The translations under genes were made by a program, and so were the position numbers. From the NCBI GenBank assembly GCA_030220185.1, contig JASPKZ010003424.1:868001-932000 (forward strand): a stretch of DNA of 64,000 nt. The letters run 5' to 3'. The stretch is from Diploptera punctata. Taxonomy: Eukaryota; Arthropoda; Insecta; Blattodea; Blaberidae. Every line of letters starts with the position of its first letter. The stretch's first letter is position 1. Below, one piece after another: positions 20,441-31,496 of this stretch. The notes beneath the pieces are model-generated. The model was not told the origin of the DNA. It saw only the letters and a list, made by a program, of their open reading frames with translations, and searched no databases.

Positions 20441-21369
20441 AAGAACCTTAAGTGTGAAGAAAGAAGTATATGTCAGTGAGCAAAATTTGTCGGCCCTTTT
20501 ATGTTCAGATTTGAAATGCAGATTATATTATCGGAGTTATAAAAGCGCCGTTAAAAAATACCGCTACTCTCTTCTTGCGCTGTTTAGTTGTACAATATTG
20601 GCCTAAAAGTGTTTCCTGTTTAATTTATTCGGAGGACGAAGGAGGTACAGAACTGTGCGTGCACGAATCAGCAAAGAAAATTCTTTACGCGAAAATCTGT
20701 AATTAATAGTTTTCTGATCGTCTGACCCGTAGTTAGCGACTCCTGCTTCTTAGAGAAACTGGCTACACTTCTATTAAATTTTGATCTTCAAATGAATTTG
20801 ATATTTGGATAGGTTTTAATTAACTTTGTAACTTTGAGAAATTGAAAAGACGTTGTTTACCGAGAAAATGAGAAGAAACGATTTTATAAAACCAATCGCC
20901 AAATCTTGTCATGATGTCTAATATATATCAATGTATTACAATCGAACATGCTGAAAAAAAACAAATTTAAAAAATAGTAGATCGTTCCTTACTGTTTTCT
21001 CAGAGAAATTTGCCATTATTAGAATTGGATTTTTTTTAGAAAATATTCTGCCCACTTTCTAGATAACCAATTTGGCCCATCTTTCAGTAACCAAGTTCAT
21101 TATGCTCTATCTAATTATGTGATATATGTCCATTGATAAGCATTTTCCGGGCTGTTTGTCTTTGTCCATGGTCACTAGTATTGTGTCAAATATTTTGTCT
21201 TCGATTGACATCTTCATTGGCAGATTCATGTAAATCGGTTGCTCGCTGGCGACTCCTCCAGCAAGGATCGCAATTACACATACCTGAAGATGACTTCCAC
21301 AACCGGAGAAGGAACGTTTGATTTCAATGGGATAAACTCAGATAAACCCGTGATACATTCGTACACATC
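20441..21369. other. unannotated
   Basis: No recognised feature. The open frame at 21133-21321 starts upstream of a SINE-D insertion and has no known domain. Confidence 0.45.
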
Positions 21370-21381
21370 ACATATATGTTT

Positions 21382-21688
21382 GGGGGCACGCCGTAGCGTA
21401 GTGGTTAAGGCACTGAGCTACAAGCCGGAGGGTCGAGGGTTCAAGTCCCGTTGGGGTCAGGATTTTTAAACTGACCCAAACCCTCTGGCGGCACTATGGC
21501 CCTGGGGTCGACTCAGCCTCTAACGGAAATGAGTACCAGACGCTTGTTCTGGGGGTAAAGGCGGCCGTCACGCAGGGCTGACAACCCGGCTGACGTAAAG
21601 TGCCGATTGTCTAGAAAAAGTGGGAGCCTTAACCTCCTACTACCCCAAGGACCTCCGGGTCTGTTGTGAGATCACTTTACTTTACTTT
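21382..21688 (+). mobile_element. SINE-D, full copy with 12-bp TSD
   Basis: Head with A box 'TAGCGTAGTGGTTAAGG' and B box 'GGGTTCAAGTCCC'; body with 'GTCGACTCAGCCTCTAACGG' and 'CCTTAACCTCCTACTACCCC'; tail of CTTTA repeats. 'ACATATATGTTT' flanks it at 21370-21381 and 21689-21700. Nearly identical to the copy at 63501. Confidence 0.93.
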
Positions 21689-21789
21689 ACATATATGTTT
21701 AGCAGGATGTCAAGGCTACCGCCGAATACAGATAGATAGGTGATAGGTGCTGACCCTGACATATTACAAACCAGAGATGAAGTAAACTC

Positions 21790-22066
21790 TATGACCTATA
21801 GGCCTAAGGTACCAAACGGCTGCCGATCTCATATCTACATGTGTTAATCACAGAGGCGGACGATCATCTTGTCAGTATTCGATTTACATGTGGTCAACAT
21901 TTCGAGTCATCAGGACGATAACCTGGAACCGTTATGTATTGTAGCTCCCAAATTTCTCAGAATACTCAATAGGCACCGATCGCATACTGGGCTAAATACA
22001 ATGAGAACATTTCTTCCGCGATGGGGACTATGTCTTAACTCACTCCGCTACAGCGCGGGACTGATG
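21790..22066 (-). mobile_element. SINE-B, diverged
   Basis: Minus-strand copy: 'CACAGAGGCGGACGATCATC', 'ACCTGGAACCG', 'GCATACTGGGCTAAATAC' and head complement 'CTCCGCTACAGCGCGGGAC' match SINE-B with many substitutions. Confidence 0.75.
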
Positions 22067-22143
22067 TAGTAAAGCATCACGAATTTACCGGTATCACAAG
22101 TATATTTGAGTTCACCCTAGCAGTGACTGTGAACTACGACTTA

Positions 22144-22250
22144 GAATCAATTTCACCAACAGAGGTAACTGTATTGCGCCAGTTTTCCCCGTGTATAATG
22201 CATAGCTTAAACTGGCGTTATACAGTTACCTCTGTTGGTGAAACCGACCC
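22144..22250 (-). mobile_element. Harbinger-like MITE, copy 1, 107 bp
   Basis: Near-palindrome with inverted ends built on 'TTTCACCAACAGAGGTAACT', flanked by TTA on both sides (22141-22143 and 22251-22253). A 3-bp TTA duplication and GGGTC/GACCC ends fit PIF/Harbinger MITEs. The left end is changed to GAATC. It is in the opposite orientation to copy 2 at 24952. Confidence 0.75.
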
Positions 22251-22318
22251 TTAATAGCTGAGAAATGTTTATTATTTATTTTGCAACCTGCTATGAAAGC
22301 CTGCATTTTAACATTTAT

Positions 22319-22535
22319 TAACTAGCTCACTGGCTCTATAAAACCCGGATGTTCTTGGCTGCGTGGACATTTGGTATCCAGCACATCCCTATCCTATACT
22401 AATTTTTTTTAACCATTCCCTGTATAATTGACCTCCCTCAAATCATGGTTAATATTATTCTCCCGTCTTATTGTTGACCTATCTGCTGGGCGCTTTTTCT
22501 TAGGTTTTCCAACAAGAAGCTTTGCCAAGGATTGC
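22319..22535 (-). mobile_element. LINE-B 3' fragment
   Basis: 'AGCTCACTGGCTCTATAAAA' and 'CCATTCCCTGTATAATTGAC' plus the complement of the 'GRP..RWENN' region mark a minus-strand LINE-B 3' end with decay. Confidence 0.7.
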
Positions 22536-22894
22536 CTTAAGTAGTCCTCGCCCGGAGATTCTAATGAGGGATTTTTTTACCTCCGGAACATTTTACCCCA
22601 GTGGAACCTCAACTCCGCGTTTCTTTACGATTGTATTTTTAAGGTAAAAAATAATCACTTTTTCGACCAAGATACTTTTTTTTTGTCTGGCATATCATCT
22701 TTGACCTGTCCCGCATAGGTAACCCTTTTGACGACAATGTTACCTTCGACATAGCACTTGGGCTCTTTAAACACACTCCCCCACGTCAAGGTAAATATAT
22801 CAGAGGTATTCTAAAATTTATTTTCACATCGAAATTTAATAGAGGCGTAGCTAGTAACTTTTATGTTATTTGGCCCACTAATTATTTCATGTAA
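22536..22894. other. unclassified, possibly repeat-derived
   Basis: Contains 'GGGATTTTTTTACCTCCGG' and 'TACCCCAGTGGAACC', with a GC-richer block at 22700-22790. No second copy or coding is recognised in the window. Confidence 0.3.
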
Positions 22895-23521
22895 CATTAG
22901 ATACCAGATCCCAACAGCACATTGCCCTTTATATCCCTCCTCATCACACTACCTATTACTCGAAATCTTTTACTGTTTCTGTTGCTAGAATATGTAAATT
23001 CTCTTCCATCCTATATCAGAGACTGCCAAACTCTACCACCTTACAGAAACAAATTGAAAATAAAATTATTAACAGAAACAACTCACTAATATTACTTTTT
23101 AAACTATTAACATTTTTTTCGTTATTTAATAAAATAGTATTAAGATTTTTCAATATATTTACCTAACGCCTTATATATAAGCGATAGATTAACCATTATA
23201 GTTCATTACTTTCTTTGTATTTTCTCATTTATTTTTTATGTATAGTAGATCCGAGCTGTTATTCCTTTGTGTATAGATTCTTTCATAGTTTAATTTTAAT
23301 TGTATTTAATTATATTGTATTATTAGACATTATTTTCATTATTACTCAGTTTGGCAATAATTGTTTAGTACGTACTATTATTGTAATTTGTTTTTGTATT
23401 TTTGTGCTTAAATGTAACACATGTTTGTAAATGTAACATTTATTTGTCCTGGTGAGTGAGTGACAGAGAAGGCCACATGGCCTTAACTCCACCAGGCTAA
23501 ATAAATCTATTCTATTCTAAA
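22895..23521 (+). mobile_element. LINE-D (CR1/L2-like) 3' end
   Basis: It encodes a decayed 'PPHHTTYYSKSFTVSVAR' segment, matching the better-kept copy at 28868-29530, then 'QRLPNSTTLQKQI' (frame-shifted). The 3' UTR follows, with 'GGCCTTAACTCCACCAGGC' and a tail of TTCTA repeats at 23504-23518. Such C-termini are typical of CR1/L2-type LINEs. Confidence 0.75.
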
Positions 23522-24182
23522 ATTAAAACTTGGAACTTGTTGGTTTTAGAAGACACTTTGGACATGTTTACATTTGAAGTTTGAATCCTTTAGAAAGTGG
23601 GAATGAGGTTATTTGTTTTTGACGCTCTCTTTATCCTTCCTTAAAATATGGGCTTACTGCAGATATGTTTGATACTCAATTCCACCTAAGTTACCCGCTT
23701 ATCTCGGTTTATATGCTAAGTTGAATAAAGTAGTCCACGCGAATACCTTGGCCTCCTTCACGTGTTGTCATAAAACAAAATTATCCATCATGCGGGTTTT
23801 CATGACTGGGACATTGCACATTTGAAATGTGCATTTAGTTCCCTCTGAATACTACAGTATTTCCCTTTATAATTAGTCTCTGGACACTGACAAAGTCTTG
23901 GTTGTGCTTTTACCAAGACTTTAAATAAGTTGTCTTGCTCTGGCGCAGTTTCTCTTTTGTTTAACTACTATTTATGCAGCAAGTTTTGAACTTAGAATTT
24001 AGACGTTATTTGCAGGGTGCAGACTTGGCGAGAATGTTGATGGTTGCTGCATTAATTCTACTCATATTTAGTACATAACATGTGGACTCTGCTTCTATCC
24101 AGAGTTAATTATTTTGCAGTGATTCACTGTAATGTTCGCCTCCCTCAAATCATGGCAAACTTTTATTCTCCCCATCACATTA
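23522..24182. other. unannotated
   Basis: No gene. A short piece at 24131-24160 (CTCAAATCATGG) resembles inverted LINE-B next to the plus-strand copy. Confidence 0.4.
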
Positions 24183-24890
24183 GTTATATGGATGCAAAAC
24201 ATGGAACCCTTACTTTAAAAGAGGAGAAAAAATGAATATTGTGTGAGAATTAAGTTCTTAGGAACATTTTGGAACAGAGAGATGAGCAGACATATGGATG
24301 GAGAAGACAGTATGACCATGAGCTATGAGTTGCACGATCCTTATAGGAAAGCATGTGTAATAAGACAAATTAAATCTTATAGACTAATGGGGAGGGCGCG
24401 TGGCACGAATTGGGAGTGAAATAAGGAAAAAAGAAAAAGTGATCCCACTATTGGCCGTGGGAAACCCTTAGGGTAGTAGAAAGATAAGGTTCCCACCTTT
24501 CTAGATTTAATCGGAATGAGATTTCAGCTCTGCGTGACGGCCGCCTTTAATCTCAGAACGAGCGTCAGGTACTCAGTCAATCCCATAGTCATATGGCGCC
24601 AGAAGGTTTACGCCATTTTATTTAAATTACACCACCAGTACTCGAGCTCTGACCTTCCGGCTTGTCACGTATTGTCTTAACTATTTACGCTAGAAGGAAA
24701 ACCAAAGAGAAAACGCTCAGTAGGTGGACCAAGAATGGGATATGAAAATAACATTAACCCTGATTTAAGGAGGCAAATTATACAGAGGATGGTTGGAAAA
24801 CATTAGCTCAGGATAGGGATGCTGAAGAGATTAGTGCACGTGGTCGTGGACCTTCCGGTTCGACAGTGTTAATGAGTTATAGTTAGGCCC
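24183..24890 (+). mobile_element. LINE-B fragment split by SINE-D
   Basis: Begins at 'TATATGGATGCAAAACATGG' (the YGCETW region), proceeds through 'GATGAGCAGACATATGG', is interrupted at about 24428 by SINE-D, and resumes at 24695 with 'GGAAAACCAAAGAGAAAACG', ending 'GGTTCGACAGTG'. Many frameshifts. Confidence 0.75.
24428..24694 (-). mobile_element. SINE-D inside LINE-B
   Basis: Minus-strand SINE-D body ('AGTGATCCCACTATTGGCC', 'CTGCGTGACGGCCGCC') and head complement ('CTTCCGGCTTGTCACGTATT'). Diverged; 'AAGGAAAA' near each edge may be the target duplication. Confidence 0.8.
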
Positions 24891-24951
24891 TATCACATTC
24901 TTGGCATACCTACTGGACGATTCTTTACTATAGATTATAAATTAAAATTTA

Positions 24952-25057
24952 GGGTCGGTTTCACCAACAGAGGTAACTGTATAACGCCAGTTTAAGCTAT
25001 GCATTATACAGGAGAAAACTGGCGTAATACAGTTAACTCTGATGGTGAAATTGACCC
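24952..25057 (+). mobile_element. Harbinger-like MITE, copy 2, 106 bp
   Basis: Starts 'GGGTCGGTTTCACCAACAG' and ends 'TGGTGAAATTGACCC' with TTA at 24949-24951 and 25058-25060. Better-kept ends than copy 1. The middle reads 'AACGCCAGTTTAAGCTATGC', the complement of copy 1. Confidence 0.8.
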
Positions 25058-25060
25058 TTA

Positions 25061-25375
25061 GTAATGGTCGTCATTTCGATTTGAATTTGACATGACAGTC
25101 GCAGTTGCTACAAAACTTCATTTCTTTTCAATACTGCCGTGATTTACATATAAAAGTTTAACGTTATAAAATTTTACCTGAGATCTTAGTCCATGTTTTA
25201 GTTGAAGACGATTGAGATATTGGGTACAACTATATAATTTTAACCTTTGTTTTTTAATACTTTGCAAGCGAGAAAATAACACTCTTGTATATCAGGATAT
25301 GCGTGCTCGAATGTGCGATATATATATATATATAAATTTGTTTTAAATTATTTTTAATGATAAAGATTATCCGGA
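25061..25375. other. unannotated
   Basis: AT-rich with a (TA)n tract at 25317-25333. Confidence 0.5.
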
Positions 25376-25620
25376 CTGTGAGGCTATGGTCGATTGTTGC
25401 TATTAGAAGTTTCTCCTCTAGTTGTGAAAGCCTCATCCAATGAATATGTCTCCAGCTGCCTGAGACAAAACATCTGCCCGGCAACAGCGACTAATGACTG
25501 TGGCCTATCTGCTCGGCAAATGTTCATTATTGTACACAATCGGCCGTGAAAAAAAAATCCATCAACTCCAGATTGGTTTGAACTCGCGAACCTCGGTTCC
25601 ACTTTTCCCAAAAAAAAAGT
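25376..25620 (-). mobile_element. possible decayed SINE-C
   Basis: 'AAAAAAATCCATCAACTCC' followed by 'GGTTTGAACTCGCGAACCTC' resembles the head end of minus-strand SINE-C; the rest is not clearly alignable. Confidence 0.35.
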
Positions 25621-26277
25621 AATTTAGCGTTTGCGATGGATACGAGATTATGAAGCGCAACTAAAATAAGTTTATTATAATGAAATGACCCAACTAAAAT
25701 AACAAAGGGCGATGAGCTGTAAAGGCCAGAATAGGCTCGGCGGGTTTCAGAACTACGACCTGTGACGTCAAGTCACGTCAGAAATACTTTGGTTTCTTCC
25801 TACAATATACCTTTTTCAGTCGTGTATGTGGTGGCGTTTGGTTTAACTATCATGCCGTGAATAAGGGGGAAGTACTGCATAGTCAAAATAGGCAGATTAT
25901 ATGCAATGCGATTAAATCTTGTGAAGTAAAAGTGTTAAATTCATTTGCGTATCGTATTCCTCTTTTCATGATATACTCAAAATCTGGTCTTATATGCTCC
26001 AGCTCGCTATTGTAGCTACGCCCTTCTATCATATTCCAGCCTTTGTAGACTAATACAGTATTTGTCTCTTCCCTGATTACGAGTAACATTAATGCGAGAT
26101 CCAAGACGTTTAAATGTCTCCGAGTGTACAGTATTGTTTTGCTAGCATCAACAATCAACGCAGAAGACAGTTGCTTGCTATGAAAATGAAATAAGTACGA
26201 AACATTCTTCACAGAATATTACGTTGCATCTGAAATATTGATTCCCGATCATTGGTTCCCTATGTTTACAGTCTCTA
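25621..26277. other. unannotated, holds an unexplained 109-codon frame
   Basis: A minus-strand open frame at 25883-26212 (starting MKNVSYLFHF) has no domain, repeat or homolog that I recognise and no splice signals tying it to other coding. It could be chance. Confidence 0.3.
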
Positions 26278-27090
26278 ACTTACTAACTCAGTGGCACTAT
26301 CAAACTTGTAGGTTCATGATCGCGCGGACATAAGCTCTCCATACATCCCAATCCTGAGCTAATGTTTTCCAATCATTCCCTGTATAATCTACTTCCCTCA
26401 TCACAGTTAATGTTATTCTTCCACCTCATTCTTTGTCCACCAGTTGGGCGTTTTCCCTCTTGTTTTCCTACAAGAAGCTTCCATGCACGTCTTTCATTCC
26501 ACATTCGTCCCTCATGTTATGTCCATTGCACTCTACGAGACTTAACTGTTTTTATTATATCTGGCCTTCTATAAAGACCATGTAGTTCATTGTTATGTAG
26601 TCTTCTCCATTCACCTGTCTGTTCATCTCTCTTTGGTCCAAAAATTTTCCTAAAACTCCATTATCAAATAAATACTCGTAATCTCCTTTCCTCCCTTAAA
26701 GTAATAGTCCATATTTCGCATCCATATAATGTAACTGGAAGAATAATAGTTTTATATATTTTCAGTTTAACGTTTTTTGATAGGAGTTGGGACGTCAAGA
26801 GTCTGTAATGCTTAATAGCACGCATTTCCAGAATTGAGCCTATGTTTAATTTCTTTATGCATCTCATTCCTATTTATGATAATTGTTCCTAGGTATTTGA
26901 ATTCGGCCACTTACTCAAAATTTTCCTCATTTGACATTAGCTGTCCATTTCCATTATATAATTTATTTCTACGTGTGATCATATATTTAGTTTTATTGAT
27001 ATTTACGTCCAGTCCTAATTTCTCAGTGTTACTCAATGGTGTGTACATGTTGACCTTTAGCATCTCCTCGCTATCAAAAATTTTATTCTA
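26278..27090 (-). pseudogene. LINE-B RT C-terminus, longest minus-strand copy
   Basis: It includes more of the RT than other copies: in the complement, 'EEMLKVNMYTPLSNTEKLGL', then 'DVNINKTKYMITRRNK' (the post-FADD motif D region), then 'VAEFKYLGTIIINRNEMHK', the 'LLSKNVKLKIYKTIILP', 'LYGCEIWTITLREERRL' and 'GEWRRLHNNELH' segments, to the shared 3' end at 26278. Frameshifts near 26665 and stops show it is inactive. Confidence 0.85.
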
Positions 27091-27678
27091 GGGTTTGAGA
27101 CACTCTGTGTATGTGGTATAGTTCTCTTATATATTTTTTGTACAAAGAATCCTCTTTCAGTTTACTCTGTCTATTTGATATACGACCTTAATATCGATCG
27201 AAGTGAAAAACATCACTTCAGCTTCCAATTTCAGAAGGCGTCAGAGGTATCCGACTTAAGGCTGTCAACGTGCGGGAAAGAGGTGAATTTTTCTTGAAAT
27301 GGAGGGGGGGGGATCGTTGTAATATCACACGAATGCACACGACAATGGCTTTCCTCTATGCGTCTTGCTTTTTGATGTTGGTGGAAAAGAGAGTCACAGA
27401 AATATTAACTTTTGTTCCTTGAAGAGCTCCCCAAGCTTCTTCTCTTTAAAATTTGATACCAGGAGACTTTTTCCTCCCTTCTTTTTATTTTTACAAAGGT
27501 CAGAGTTCATAAATAGGATTTCTATATTTTGCTACATCAGTAGGTACCGAGTGGTTTCACGCGGAATTAGCGAAATTCTAACGTATGTACATTAGCTACT
27601 GAACTTATTCTCATTAAAATGTTACTTTTTTTAGAAATGTTCATTGATCCTACCTAATTGACACCGAAAATGACCGTG

Positions 27679-27680
<2 letters not shown>
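27091..27680. other. unannotated
   Basis: No gene. A G-run is at 27304-27311. The stretch 27625-27680 ('TTGATCCTACCTAATTGAC') resembles pieces next to AT tracts at about 35995 and 40600. Confidence 0.4.

Positions 27681-27681
<1 letters not shown>

Positions 27682-27713
<32 letters not shown>
27682..27713. repeat. (TA)n microsatellite
   Basis: Pure TA dinucleotides. Confidence 0.95.
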
Positions 27714-27715
<2 letters not shown>

Positions 27716-27868
27716 CCTATAAATTATAGACAGAATGAATGAAGATAGATATCCAAAACAAATAACAAAATACAAACCTAAAGGCACCCGAGATGTGGGC
27801 AGACCTAGAAAGAGATGGGCTGAAGTCGGAAAGGGTCAACAGACCTAATCCAGGAATGAAGATGATGA
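27714..27868 (+). mobile_element. LINE C-terminal fragment with GAT tail
   Basis: Encodes 'IDRMNEDRYPKQITKYKP' then 'GTRDVGRPRKRWAEVG', the ending of LINE-A-type RT proteins, closing in GATGATGATA and another (TA)n. Confidence 0.6.
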
Positions 27869-27894
27869 TATATATATATATATTTATATTTTAC

Positions 27895-28155
27895 GTACAG
27901 ATTTTCAATGTTTATACATTTTTTCTGTGCCCAAAGTTCCTTCTCCACTCGTCCCTATCCTTCCACTCCAAGTCATCCAGTCTTCTTGTTTTCATTCCTG
28001 TTATTTCTTGCATCCATGAGTCTCGAGGTATTCCTTTCTTTCTTCTTCAAGATGGAATAATTCCAATGTTTTTTCTGCGTAATCTTTCTTGTTACATTCC
28101 TCGTACATGCCCATACCAATTTAATTGCTTATATATTTTAAAATCTACTATTGAA
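27895..28155 (-). mobile_element. LINE C-terminal fragment, tandem copy 1
   Basis: The complement encodes 'IPRDSWMQEITGMKTRRL' and 'DDLEWKDRDEWRRNFG', a LINE-C-like C-terminus. The same segment recurs directly next to it at 28160-28385. Confidence 0.65.
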
Positions 28156-28159
28156 TGAC

Positions 28160-28385
28160 TATATATACATTTGCAAATCTTTCTATGCCTAACGTTTTAT
28201 TTTCCTTCTCCACTCATCCCTCTTCGTCCACTCCATGTCCTCCAGTGTTCTTTTTCTCATTCCAGTTCTGATTTCTTGCATCCGTGAGTTTCGAGGAGTT
28301 CCTTTCTTTCTTCTTGCATTGGTCGTATATGCCTATTCCATTTTAACTGCTTATATCTTATGCAATCGATTATTATATAGGCCTA
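28160..28385 (-). mobile_element. LINE C-terminal fragment, tandem copy 2
   Basis: Second copy of the adjacent segment in the same orientation ('CTCCACTCATCCCTCTTCG' against 'CTCCACTCGTCCCTATCC'), about 75-80% alike by eye. Confidence 0.65.
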
Positions 28386-28469
28386 TGTGTGTGTTAACAC
28401 TCTAGAGACTGCAATATTCTATTTTTCGCAACCAATATTGATATATGCTATTCAAATAAAATGAAAAAA
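28386..28469. other. unannotated
   Basis: Short AT-rich spacer. Confidence 0.5.
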
Positions 28470-28840
28470 TATATATTCTCCAGAAATCGTCAAAATCATA
28501 TCATTAGGAGTGGGAATTTAATTGGTAGCTGAAATTTAGGAATCGCTGTAAATGTCGCCATGTTTGCTTTCTCGCAATGAAACTAGATAATATATTATGT
28601 AATTTAAAATCTGGCCATTTGTGTATTTATCTTAAAGTTGAAGTTTTTAAATCACTATTGGCCGCCGTGTTTGTTTTCTCGCAAAAAAGTAGACTATATA
28701 CATATGATTTAATTAACAAAAGAAAGATGTATTCCGTAAACCAGCAGAATTAGACCATAAATTCTACTTGCAGAGGAATTAGGTTAGTGTACACAGTTCA
28801 TGCGTGACATGATTCAATTTTTAATTGTTGCGATAGGTCT
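28470..28840 (+). repeat. REP-X, copy 2
   Basis: 'AGATGTATTCCGTAAACCAG' and 'ACCATAAATTCTACTTGCAG' match 310-560 and 36780-36990. The phrase 'CATGTTTGCTTTCTCGCAA' / 'GTGTTTGTTTTCTCGCAA' occurs twice inside, suggesting an internal duplication. Confidence 0.45.
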
Positions 28841-28867
28841 ATGTAAACATTATATAACTCAACGATT

Positions 28868-29530
28868 AGAATAGAATATATTTATTTAGCCTGGTGGAGT
28901 TTAGGTCATGCGGCCCTGTCTTCCACTCACCAGGACAAACATATGTTACATATAAATACAAAAAATTACAATAATAGTCATAATTAACCATTAATTATAT
29001 GTCAAATTGAATAATAATAAAAATAATGTCTAATAATACAATAAAATTAAATACAGTTAAAATTAAATTAATGATAGAATCAATACAGGAAGGAATAACA
29101 GCTCGAATCTACTATACATAAAAAGAAAAGAAAGAAAAAATACAAAGAAAATAATAAAACATAATAAATTAATCTATCGCTTATTTTACAAGGCATTAGG
29201 TAAATATATTAACAAATCTTAAAACTATTTTTATTAAATAATGAAAAAAACAAATTATTAATTTTTAAAAAGTAATATTAGTGAGTTATTTCTATTAATA
29301 ATTTTATTATCAATTTGTTTCTGAAAGATTGTAAAGTTTGGCAGTCTCTGACATAGGGTGGAAGGGAATTCCATTTTCTAGCAAGAGAAATTGTAAAAGA
29401 TATCGAATAATAGGTAGTGTGATGAGGAGAGATATAAAGGATACTGTGCTCAAGGGATCGGGTATCTAATTTATGTGTATCAGAAAGAGCAGCAAGAAAA
29501 CTTGAAGTTTTGTACAGAACTCGCTCCATA
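28868..29530 (-). pseudogene. LINE-D (CR1/L2-like) C-terminus and 3' UTR
   Basis: The open frame at 29278-29529 reads 'TSSFLAALSDTHKLDTRS', 'HHTTYYSISFTISLARKW' and 'NSLPPYVRDCQTLQSFRNKL'. The 'WNSLP..VR....L..FR..L' ending is the hallmark of CR1/L2/Jockey-like RT C-termini. A 3' UTR of 400 bp ends in TAGAATAGAATA at 28866-28880, the same tail as at 23521. 5'-truncated. Confidence 0.8.
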
Positions 29531-30137
29531 AAATTTGTTTACGTAGGGGGTACAATGATTAAATCACAAGAATGTCAGTGTAAAAGGAAGAAAATCCATA
29601 GAAAGTGAAGTGATGGTGGTTTTCACAACTAGCATTATACGTGAAAGGACTCTTCCTCTACTTAATTGCAATAACGTTTCACCTCTTCTGCTCGTACGGT
29701 TTGGGGAAAATTCCTATGGGAATTGCCTTCAAGGAATGGCCCGTGAAATTGATGGGCACATTAACGAAAGAACATCTCTCGAAGAAAGTAACCGAATTTC
29801 CTAAGAAATATGTGAAAAGGTCTTTTTTTACAAGACAAACAAAAGTAAATTGATTCCATCAGCTTCAAAAACATTTTTCTTCTTAATATATTTTCTTATT
29901 ATTCTAAAAATTAGTTTAATACAAAAATCAGACTAATGAATAACAAAGAAATTTGATTAAATTATGTCATCTTCATTAAAGAATAACACACTCTTAAAAA
30001 TCATATTCCTGTTTTTGTTGTTATTGTTATTATATTGGGATTTAAATTCGCTTATTTTCCTCAGTAAAATATACATTCATATATTGACATCCAAAATTTA
30101 TCTTCTGTGTTATAATTATGCGGATGTATAAAATCTC
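29531..30137. other. unannotated, holds short overlapping frames
   Basis: The frame at 29641-29853 starts with a hydrophobic stretch like a signal peptide (MKGLFLYLIAITFHLF) but is only 70 codons, has no recognised family and overlaps an equally open frame. Not called as a gene. Confidence 0.35.
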
Positions 30138-30371
30138 TTAAGGAGAGGTGGTACACTTCATCTCCGCACTGTTTTAACTACATTAAGGTACACCCTTAGA
30201 CAAAAAGATGAGTCATACTTGATTCTATCAACCGATCGGGGAACTTGGTGAGCACTCGCAGAAGCCTTATTCACATTAACACGTTTTCAGTAGGCCTAAT
30301 TGTACTGTGTTGTTTGCTAGTTAACGCAGTGCACACTCAAATAACATAAAAGAGAGAGCTTGCCTTCCCGC

Positions 30372-30439
30372 GTTTCCGTAGTCGAGAGGTTTAACACACA
30401 TCTGCGTTCGTAACCTCACGGGTTCGATTCCCGTTCTAC
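30372..30439 (+). other. tRNA-like sequence followed by T10
   Basis: 'GTTTCCGTAGTCGAGAGG' resembles a tRNA 5' part and A box, and 'CGGGTTCGATTCCCG' a T arm/B box; ten T's follow. The acceptor ends do not pair, so this is a SINE-head or tRNA remnant, not a gene. Confidence 0.45.
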
Positions 30440-30615
30440 TTTTTTTTTTACTGAATGTTAGGATAGCATTTCGCCTGTAATATAGTTTCATATTCAATTT
30501 TATATTTGAGTTGTATGGCTTTAATGCACACACAAAACACATAAATGAAAACCTTCTAATGATTAAATGAAGAAAGAAAATAATATCTTCTAAAATGAAA
30601 ACAAAATTAATATCG

Positions 30616-30790
30616 GGTATAAGAATCCTCAGCATCTATTGCCGCCCTAAATCTGCGGGGCATTGATGCAATCATATTTCTACAGTCACGTGGACTTTCG
30701 GCTTGAGCATCCCAGACGTCCTGAATTTTGTGCCCATAAGCCATCTTTCGTCTTTCGTGCATCTGCAGGACAATTGGATTTCACTAAAAA
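30616..30790 (-). pseudogene. Tc1-like transposase C-terminal remnant
   Basis: The complement reads 'QDVWDAQAESPRDCRN' followed by 'MIASMPRRFRAAIDA'. The 'l..SMP.R..a.i...G' motif is the end of Tc1-family transposases, after the DDE/D domain. The catalytic domain is not found, so the element is not autonomous. Confidence 0.6.
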
Positions 30791-31002
30791 CAAACTTGTT
30801 AGAGGCTGTTTCTTTTGCGCAGAACGTGTGCGTATCATCTATTAAAATCAATACATTGAATCACCTAGAACAAACCCTGAATGTGGTAAAATAATTGTTA
30901 CAATAACGACATTAACATTGATTTAGTTCAATTGTCAAAATAAAATGTATTTAATTCATGAAACATTTTAATACAAATATCACGAAAAAAAACTACTTAA
31001 TT

Positions 31003-31078
31003 GAGGACGCGAACCAGCGACCTTCATTAACAGAAACAGTGACTGCTCGCTTTACCGCTGACCTAACAGGGCACGTAG
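31003..31078 (-). other. tRNA-like sequence
   Basis: The complement has an A-box-like 'TAGGTCAGCGGTAAAGCG' and B-box-like 'GGTCGCTGGTTCGCGTCC'. No clean cloverleaf. Confidence 0.4.
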
Positions 31079-31234
31079 GAGTATCTTCACTCAGTTCATG
31101 CCACATAACGCAGTAGCTCAGGGCCTGCACAATTATGACTAGTTTACTAGTGTGAACCCAGCGCGGTGTCGAGTAGGACTTAGAATAAATATGTGTTCAA
31201 GAGATGACTCATTTTTTTTTTGTCTAAGGGTGTA

Positions 31235-31496
31235 CATGTCGTCATACATGGCATCTATGAGTAAATACGTAACTGAAAATTACCTTGGTCTAATAACTCC
31301 TTACAAAGGAGAGGCTATGGCTCAACAATGGGCTACGCGATTATAGATAGATAGAAAGGTGCATGTTACTCAGAAATTACTGGTCCTACGTACATTAAAT
31401 TTACTAGATATACAGTAGCATATGTATAGTAGGCCTATATTGTGCTTTTGTAATCATCTTGCACAATTTTAATATTTTGTAAAAATAAATTGAAAG
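31235..31496. other. residual sequence of the TTAA element
   Basis: Non-coding AT-rich DNA between the Tc1-like element and SINE-A. Confidence 0.4.

Larger units (their letters stand above)
30191..31232. mobile_element. Tc1/mariner-like element, 1.04 kb, decayed
   Basis: Inverted ends start 'CACCCTTAGACAAAAAG' and are flanked by TA (30189-30190 and 31233-31234), the classic target of IS630/Tc1/mariner elements. They extend through 'GATGAGTCAT' on both sides for about 28 bp. The interior keeps only the C-terminal end of a transposase and two tRNA-like stretches. Confidence 0.7.

Noticed and set aside
25883..26212. 109-codon minus-strand open frame
   Set aside because: No domain, start context or splice evidence; length is possible by chance in 64 kb. 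Recorded only in the region note.
29610..29853. Two overlapping frames, one with a signal-peptide-like start
   Set aside because: Short, mutually overlapping, no family resemblance.
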